Positions 56,601 to 64,000 of a stretch of 64,000 nt of DNA are shown here, in pieces. The notes below the pieces were generated by a model that was not told where the DNA came from, did no database searches, and saw only the letters and a list, made by a program, of their open reading frames with translations. Position numbers and translations under genes: made by a program. Position 1 is the first letter of the stretch, and every line of letters starts with the position of its first letter. The DNA is from Alternaria dauci (lineage: Eukaryota; Ascomycota; Dothideomycetes; Pleosporales; Pleosporaceae): positions 372,001-436,000 of the forward strand of contig NC_091272.1 in NCBI RefSeq assembly GCF_042100115.1, written 5' to 3'.

Positions 56601-58707
56601 TCCGGTAAGACGTTGAGCGGGCATCGCCACACTTGCGCAGCTGGATCAATAACGAACAAAACAAGCCTGTTGCAAGTATGCACATTGCACATTGTCTGAC
56701 GAGAGGGCTGTGGGGTGGGATGCAGATGATGCAAAAGGATGGAGTTGAGGGATTTCTTCCTGGAAAAGTGGCTAGCGGCAGAAGGAACGGCGCGGGCTGG
56801 TGATGATGATTGCCACACACACACGCACTCGCTCACTCACCAGCCGCGGTCCTTGGCATAGTGTCATCCTTACACCAGTTTGCTCCGTCAGCCTTCTGCG
56901 CGTCACTCGACGCCATTACCCGCGCGCAGCACCATAAGAGATGAGCACGTATTTGCTGATTGCTGGGAGGACTTTCGGTAGCGGTGGGCCTTGCTTTTCC
57001 AATCCGGATGTCCATCATGCTTGTCATATGACGAAGGATTGGCGGCCGCAAAAAGCAAATCCTCTGTAACGGTGCCCTTCTCTTGGCTGAGTGCGTGTCG
57101 CGATTGGTGCCGACAAGGTTTTCCGGTGACGCCTCACTGCAACTGTACGCGGATGTACACTGTACGCGACCATGCTAAGGTGTCTTGGAAAGCATCGGTA
57201 GCCGACACGACACAAGGGCGACGGAAGCTGAGGGACGTTTGGTGGTTGACTGAAGATTCAGCCCTCGTTGATGGGCCAGCTGACCGACCAGCAAGCGAGA
57301 CGAGGACCATGGTGATGGCGTTCGTATGGCCGAGACATGTTGACGACTGCCTGCGTGTCGTTTCATGGTATGCCTCTAATAGCCAGCAGGATCAGGTCCT
57401 GGGACGACTTGCCGCGCAGGTCCAACAGCATGTCAATAGCAACAGTACACCATCTCGGCCACAAGTAGCCTAGCATAGCATGGCCAGCCTCCAGTTTAGT
57501 CGCACATCGCGTGGCCTGAGGAATCCGTTTAGGCGGTCGCCTCCAGTCTTCCCAACAAAGATGCGCGCTAAGTGAATGACAGAAGGCCGCAGAGATGAGT
57601 CTCGATCCTGCATTCAGGTCATCAATCGGCCACGACCTGCATCCGGTATCCGCAGCCTTCCACCCATAATTCCCCTTGGATGTGCGCCTAGCAATCTTAC
57701 ACATGTGTTTAGACCTCTAGCAGTTAGGGCAATGAGGCAGGGCGCAATCCCGGCGTGATAGTCCCCGTCGAGTCAAGCAGACTACTGCACACTCGCAGGC
57801 TCAGCACGCAGATGGCCATGCACACATCGGCCTTGGGGGGACCTGTGATTTGCTCGTCGCTCTAGGCTTACAGCGTTCATCGCGATGGAGACTCTACGGA
57901 TGCATATGGATGATGCCCAGGCCGTGGAGCCTGAGTGGGGTGACAGGGCCAGTGGTTGGGTGCGAGATTGATCTATTGCGCAAGTCTATGCACGATTTGG
58001 GCTGGGTGCAGAACTGCGGCAGGGTGGCTGCGGATTGATGCGTTGTGTGAGTGGGTCGACAACGTTGGGTATGGTCGGAGCGCACATTCGGTGTCAACAT
58101 CGTGGAGAGGAACGTGGACTAAGGCAATGTCAACAGAGCAAAGACAGGTCAAGTGATGGGATGAGAAGATGTGGCTTTCTTAGTCTGCTCACGACTGTCG
58201 TCGTGGCGACCGTATGTATGTTTTTTTCATTTGTTTGACTTTGCGCAGTGCAAATGTTGCTGTCCTACTTGTGGGACCTACTACCATACAGTGTTGAGCT
58301 AGTGCTCTGGTATCTCTTGATGTGAAATTCGAACAAACGAACGTGATGGTAATGGACCTCTATTGGTCCAAAACCCAACAAGAACAACTCCGGGAAATGC
58401 CCAGTGACCCCACTCCTAATATACGTGGCAGAAACCGTTGATTGCCACACCAATATCAAACTCCGTGCCATCAAGGCGACTGCCCAAGTTAAAACGTAGT
58501 AGCCAGATAGTTCTAAAAGTCCAAAGCCGGAATATTGTCCGGCCTGGTCTAGTTTTATAACGCCAAGGAAAACAAACCGCACCAACACCGAACGAGAAAT
58601 CAATTGCTGTTCGTGTCATCGTGACTTTTTCGGAAATTGTATAAACACATCGTGAAGAAGCATATCGTAATAAAAAGGATCCAAGGGGCCGGGAAAGGAA
58701 GGTTGGC
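53626..58707. other. 5-kb gene-free stretch
   Basis: No open frame here shows a domain, signal peptide, membrane segment or convincing exon chain; the longest are about 155-160 codons (54388..54858 on the minus strand, 56991..57473 on the plus strand). The base composition is close to that of the flanks, so repeat-induced-point-mutated transposon remnants are not obvious. The last 400 bp are the 3' flank of the kinase gene. Confidence 0.45.
53912..53930. repeat. poly-C tract
   Basis: Thirteen C, one T, five C on the plus strand, in the 3' flank of the BTB gene; prone to length error and slippage. Confidence 0.8.
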
Positions 58708-60067
58708 CTAGTAGACGTGGACCGGAGCCATCATAGAAGGCTGGAAAGACACGTGCTTGACGAGGTTGGCCGCCTGGATGAATGGCTGGAACCACGTGTT
58801 GGCAGGGGGTTGAGAAACGTATTGTTGTTGAGGCTGCGGTACTCGGGAAGAAAATTTAGGAACCTGGGAAGAGGAAACGTGTTGGTACGAAGATGTCGAG
58901 GATGCGGATGAGGCAGATGAACACGCGGAGAAGACTGAGTCGTTGTCTGAGTTGGAGCTTCCAGACGAGGTAGAGTGCTGGAAGGGTGACGGAGCGTAGG
59001 CTGAGCCGGGAAGGGGAGCAAACTGGGGCACCGCAGACGCCTGGTAGTAGGCGTTGTATGCGGCATCTCGAGTGTAGTCTACTGGGGTGAAGGGAGGAGA
59101 AGACAGGGGCGTTGAGACCGCTGACTTGGTGGCAGTGAAAGACGAGCATCGGAGAATCATCTCACGAATCTCGGGAATGGTTGCCCTGTTGGCGGGGTTG
59201 AACTCGAACATGCGCCTGAGGATGGCATCGAGCTCTGAAGAAACAGGCAGGATGGTCCTCAGGAACTTGGGGTCCTTCATGAAGGCGCGGAAGGTGCTGT
59301 CCTCGAAAGAAGCTCGCTTCCATGGGTTGCGTCCGCATGTGAGGTTGACAAGCATGACTCCCAGACTCCAAACATCGTTGGGTGCTGAGGCGTAGCATGA
59401 GTAGGCCTTGGGTGCCGACGTCTGGCATTCTGCCCAAAGTTAGCACGTGACTTGATTAGTCAGACTGGATGAACCTACCTGGAGACATGTAGAAAGTCGA
59501 GCCGCATCCAAAGTCCGAGGTAACGGGGTCGGTAGTGGCAAGTCCAAAGTCGGCGAGTTTGCAAGTCATTCCTTGGTCAGTGACTAGCACGTTCTCTGGC
59601 TTCAGGTCCCGGTGGTAGATTCCAATAGAGTGGCAGTATTCCACGGCATCCAAAACCTGGAGGAAAGCGCGCTTGGCCATGGCATCGTTACCCACGTACT
59701 TGCCCTGCTCGGTGATGTTGGAGAACAAGTCACCTTCTGGGCAGTATTCAATGACAACGTATGTGCAGTCAGGGGCGTCCATGATCTTGACTAGAGAGAC
59801 CACGTTGGGGTGAGCGCTGGCCTGGTGGTGGAGCTGGATCTCCCGTTGCTGGAACTTCCTCTGGCGAGGCTCAAGACCGACCTTGTTGAGTGCCTTTACG
59901 GCATATGGGATGTTGGTCTGGATGTCTACAGCTGTGTACACGACGCCGTAAGCTCCTACACCGAGGATGCCAGTCAACTGGAGTCGACCAGCGAGAACCT
60001 GACCTAGACGGTCTTCGGGCGCGCAGAATCCATTTTGGGTTGGGGATGCTGGGGGTGTTGGGTACAT
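58708..60067 (-). CDS. Ran1/Pat1-type Ser/Thr protein kinase
   Basis: Two exons, 60067..59479 and 59429..58708, with a 49-bp GTAGGT...GCAG intron inside the activation segment; 436 residues. Kinase motifs in order: GVGAYGVVY (37-45), AVKALNKV with Lys58, HRDLKPENVL (152-161), LADFGLATTD (171-180), then FYMSPECQ across the splice, DVWSLGVMLVNL, and R(K)-type end helices. The sequence resembles the Ran1/Pat1 group (fission yeast negative regulator of meiosis; budding yeast Sks1/Vhs1, glucose signalling). The tail (about 130 residues) is Ser/Gln/Tyr-rich and disordered and ends MMAPVHVY. The open frame begins at a TTG (60118); the ATG at 60067 (MYPTPPASPTQNG) fits related fungal kinases. A long leader with microsatellites lies upstream. 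Confidence 0.88.
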
Positions 60068-63000
60068 ATTGTAAGAGGGAAGGGGAATAAGTCCTCGCAG
60101 GTCCAATGAAGGCCTCAAGGACAGTGTTAGAGTAATCCGGAGAATGGAGGTTGGCCTGGTCCGTGTGGAAACAGCAAACAGTCCCGGATGGAAGAGTCAG
60201 AAAAGAGAAGAACGTATTATAGAGCAGTAACCGGATCCGGCAAGTCAGATGACTTGAAGGTGGAGACGGATGAGTGAGCAAGAGGCTGTCAATAGGAAGA
60301 GTGCTTGACAGAGAGCGAAGAAGCTGTTGGGATGCGGTTGAAGAAGGAATGTGTATGAGAGAGGAGGAGGTAGAGTAGTAGTAGTAGTAGGAGTATGAGG
60401 AGGGTAGTGGTTGTTGATGTTGTGGTGGTCGTGGTGGAGGATGAGGCGGGATATGATGTATGTGTATGAAGACGGCTGGGCTGGGCAGCAGTGATAAAGA
60501 GAGGCTTCGCAGGGAGGGCCCGGGTGGCCATTGGCTCGAGGAGAGGCCCCGGTTTTTCGTAAATATAGGGAAGGAGCGGCGCTATGACGAAGAAGGATGG
60601 GGCTACAGAGCGAGTGCAGGCCATCAGCGATGTGTGCCATGGCCGCCGGCACGCACACTCTGACGCTAACGTCTGGTTCCACTCGCGCAACCCACCCTGG
60701 CTCGCAAGCCCGTCTCAACGCGCGCAGGGAGGCGAGGTGTGTGTGTGCCGTCTTTACCCAGTTGGACGCTAGCCCGTGTCCAACAAAGACGGTCATGCAG
60801 CTACCGACCGCCCGGGGCCTGTCCTTGATTCACCTGAATCATGGCCGCCTGCGACTCCGCTGCTCACCGGGCGGCTGTGGCCTGCAGCGAATCACACGCC
60901 CGTCAGCACCGAGAGGGTGACACACAGGCCTGCTCTCGACGCAACAAGTGCACCATCCTCGAGGCACCAGAGCGACAGCTGCAGAAGAGCGATGTGCCAG
61001 ACGGTGCAAGCGGACCCGCGCGCTGTGTGTGTGGCGCCTCGATTGTCGCTCCACCGTGGCCATTCACTGCTCGCTCCACACGCGCTCGTCAGCCCCCTCC
61101 AGAAGCAGACTGAGAGAGGACACATGTCAAAGGCAAATCCCCCCCCCCAGCAGCCCCCTCCCATTCGCTGCCTCCCCAGCCTCTGTTCTCGCGCGGCCCT
61201 CCCCTGATCTCAGCATCTTGTCACCGGCCGATTAGACGGGCCCACCAAGCCTCCCAAACGACCGCGCCTCGCCCCAAGAAGACGCAGCCATGCAGTTCCT
61301 TGCCTAGCGCTGCTTAGCCTCCCCAAGACACGCCCAGGCTTACGACGTCTCGAAAAGCCGCAAAGTGCACGGGCGGCGTTCGATAGTCTTCGCTGGCTCC
61401 GAGGACCCATGACGAATACAGCCCTTCCAGACGACGATCTCGCAACGCTGCGGCACTGCTCTGCATCTCTGACTGTCATGCCGCCAGACGACCTTTCGTC
61501 CCGTCTGCCTGAACCCGGTGTTGTGTCTAGACGACGGCACAGTGCCTGTCATCAGCCCGCGGTCACGTTTCGGGTTTCGACCTGGTGGACCTCTCTTTGT
61601 TTTCCGGCGCTTCTGATCTGCGTCCTTTGCCCTTCAATCTTCGACCATGGCCGTTGCTGCACTGCTGCAGCCTCCAAGGGCGAGCTGCTTCCAGTATTGG
61701 CACCGCCCAAAGAGCGTTGGCGATGACACATGGCACTTGATGCCCGATTGGGCACAGCGTGCCTTCACATCTGCCAACCTTGTTGCGCCGGACCTCGCCC
61801 TGTTTGTGAAGCTGCTTTTTATTGGTTTGCCCGCTATATTGCTTCTTGTCGATGAATGACTAACCGAACCGTTCGCTATGAGCACACCCTGTCGCCCGGC
61901 TCCGTGGGCAATCTTGTCTGGTACATTTTGGGTCTGCCAGTGGCGCCCTCCGTATCCACCAGAATTTTCGAGACTGCTCCGCCTAGCCAATTAATGCGGA
62001 GATTATTTTGTACTTTTGTGCCAATCATCATTCGAGTCATCCCTCGACCTACGTGTTGTTTAGATCCAGCCATGGCCGTGTGACCTGTCAGTCACCGCCT
62101 AAGATTGTCTTGCTGTTCCACTCACACCGGCTATTCGCTCAGCTGTCCATGTCGTGGCGTATTGCGCAATACCTTGGGGCGAACTTTTGTTCATCTGCTG
62201 TTTACCAGTCATCGATGGCGCAGCTCCTATCGAGGAGAACATGTTCCAAGACTTCCAGATCGAGAACAAGAGCGTTCTACCGGCTCGTATCTCATCCCGT
62301 ATCCATGCCCCCGTTGAAAGAATAACCGACTCATCTCGTCCACATATGAGTCGCAGGCGCTGGGATGAGTGCCAGATTACCCTGTTGACCCCAGCGCAAG
62401 CGAGATAGCCGTGCAAAGCACCTGCAGCTTTCAACTCTTTTTCTGCTCATTCGGCGTCATCCGTGCTCGAGCACCGATACCAGCCAAGTCCGCCTCCCGT
62501 AGCCTAAACCTACGAGCGGGAGTCTGTGAGTGAAATGGGCCGAAGATCATGTCCTGAGCGAAATTGTTCCTTTGCGCTGGTTGCGGGTCAATATCACGGC
62601 CAGAAACTTTGTTGGTACTCGAGATGAAGGAACCGTTCCCACCAACATGGCCACGGGTGCCAGCTCAGCCGCTCGACGTGTGCGGTAATTTAACAGGCCG
62701 CTAGCAATCTCTTTCATAAAGCGCATATTTTGTGACTTGGTAAGTTGTGAGCGCGCTGCACAACAACGTGCAATTTGCAATGGTACCCATCCGTAGCTAC
62801 CTAGGTACCAAGTGTCGTGTGCTGTCTGCTTATGATCCGTTCGACCCGCCATAAGCTGGACAATGCGCGCACTCGATCCTGCTGATTCGGAATCGTGCAT
62901 GCTCTCGTTGCCGGACAGGCGTTCTCCACAAAGCTCGAGCGTTTCAGTGGAGGTGGACGAGAGTCGTACATTCACCGCCAACTGCTAGGGAAGGATTTTG

Positions 63001-64000
63001 CAGGATAAGCCTTATCGATAACACTAAACCTCTGACACCTAACAAAACTAAAACTGCCCCGCCATTTCAACCTCCTGCGCCCTCAAACTCTAACGGCAGC
63101 TGTGTGATCACAGGCAACGTCCAATCGATCTGTCGTGCCCATCGCACAAGTCAGCATGGCTAACAGATCCTGCGACGTGGCGTCCGCGGCTCGAGGCAAC
63201 AACAGACGGCGCCAATGACGGTGCTCGAAGATCATCCACCTATTCGCAGGTCCAGTCACTTCCAGATCCTCTGGTCGCTCAAAGATTTTCGTAGTCAACA
63301 CATGACAGCATGCCAGCCTCGTTTTCCTCGTGTTACTCAGCTCTTGTTTGGCTCTGCAGGGATGGCAGTCTCTGGTGATTACCAAGTGCCACTAAACTGC
63401 CATTTGCCACCTCATGCCTCATGGCGATTTACATCATCATTGGTCGAGCGTGCCGTACAGTATGGCAAAATATAGTATGCACCGCCCACTGTCGGTCCGA
63501 CCTTTGCAAGGTTGCTTGGTCGATCTCCAGGCATGCAGGCATCAAACGTTTCGCTGTCGCTATGGAAGGACTCAACTCCGGAAGCTTCCCAAGGGCCATA
63601 TGCCGTATCATCATGCATTGCAATAACTACACATCTGGGGCGTTCCGTTCCGACACACCAAGTTTGCCCCCCAAGTGGATTCCATCTTACGATTTTTTGT
63701 AAGGTTTGCGCAGGCCGTTTGCTAGCTGATGATCGCTTGGGTTAGCTTGCGCGTCTCCAGTGCTGATGCCCGCCCAGGACGTCATCACACTGGGCAGCCG
63801 GTGATGCAAGACCCTGTACATCACTTTATTCTGATACAGCACGCTGAGGTCAGATCTTTGCAGAAATCGCGCTTCCGAACAAACCGCATCTCAAGGGTCC
63901 CATCAGCATTCACATGCCTACGCCTGTTTTGTGGCTCTGTACCAGACATGCAGTTATCCACTCCAGCAGCAGCAAGAGTTCGGGGTCTGATCAGCCGTTC
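60068..64000. other. kinase leader/promoter and gene-poor end of window
   Basis: Up to about 60800 the sequence looks like the 5' leader and promoter of the kinase gene, with a TAG/GAG microsatellite. From 60800 to the end there are only overlapping short open frames (at most about 145 codons) without recognisable features. A gene truncated by the window edge cannot be excluded after 63.5 kb. Confidence 0.4.
60375..60390. repeat. (TAG)n microsatellite
   Basis: Five GTA/TAG trinucleotide units next to further GAG and GTG runs, in the presumed leader of the kinase gene. Confidence 0.75.

Noticed and set aside
1..64000. CRISPR array, bacterial operons, ribosome binding sites
   Set aside because: The window is eukaryotic nuclear DNA with spliceosomal introns; no regularly spaced direct repeats of CRISPR type were seen.

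Overview
The window is nuclear DNA of a filamentous ascomycete. Evidence: genes split by short GT-AG introns (about 45-70 bp, a few near 200 bp), single-copy eukaryotic machinery (CCR4-NOT scaffold NOT1, RNA polymerase III subunit Rpc31, an Hsm3-like proteasome chaperone, a nuclear tRNA-Leu with an intron), an F-BAR/SH3 cytokinesis protein, and fungal-only families (DUF7137, a GDS1-type winged helix, a fungal multipass membrane family). A family 3 pectate lyase suits a plant-associated species. The overall look suggests Dothideomycetes, perhaps Pleosporales, but that placement is inference.

Layout. 0.8-3.7 kb: flavin-dependent amino/imino-acid oxidase (-) and an OMS1-like mitochondrial methyltransferase (+). 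6.2-14.7 kb: GDS1-type winged-helix protein (+), DUF2235 hydrolase (+), multipass membrane protein (-), secreted/anchored DUF7137 protein (+). 15.5-23.6 kb: two paralogous three-finger C2H2 proteins in opposite orientation enclose RPC31 (-), an HSM3-like gene (+), a large inverted repeat just after HSM3, and tRNA-Leu(AAG) (-). 24.3-29.9 kb: pectate lyase (-), extended SDR reductase (-), AIG2-like/GGACT-fold protein with a long tail (-). 30.8-43.5 kb: NOT1 (-) and the F-BAR/SH3 gene (+) in divergent orientation. 44.4-53.6 kb: three small Ser-rich orphan ORFs, a fungal 'RELRDMIY' F-box-like protein (-), a six-pass membrane protein (+), a BTB-domain protein (+). 58.7-60.1 kb: a Ran1/Pat1-type protein kinase (-). 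The stretches 3.8-6.1, 44.8-46.9, 53.6-58.7 and 60.1-64 kb hold no gene I can support.

There is no biosynthetic or defence cluster; most genes are independent housekeeping or accessory genes. The most curious parts are the C2H2 paralog pair, whose conserved reading frame extends upstream without an AUG; the near-perfect 54/52-bp inverted repeat starting 1 nt after the HSM3 stop codon; an in-phase 75-bp repeat behind one C2H2 gene; and a 46-nt intron-like segment covering the conserved motif of the F-box-like gene. Gene models were spliced by eye from GT/AG sites and frame continuity. Starts were moved to real ATG codons where the longest open frame began at a non-ATG codon.
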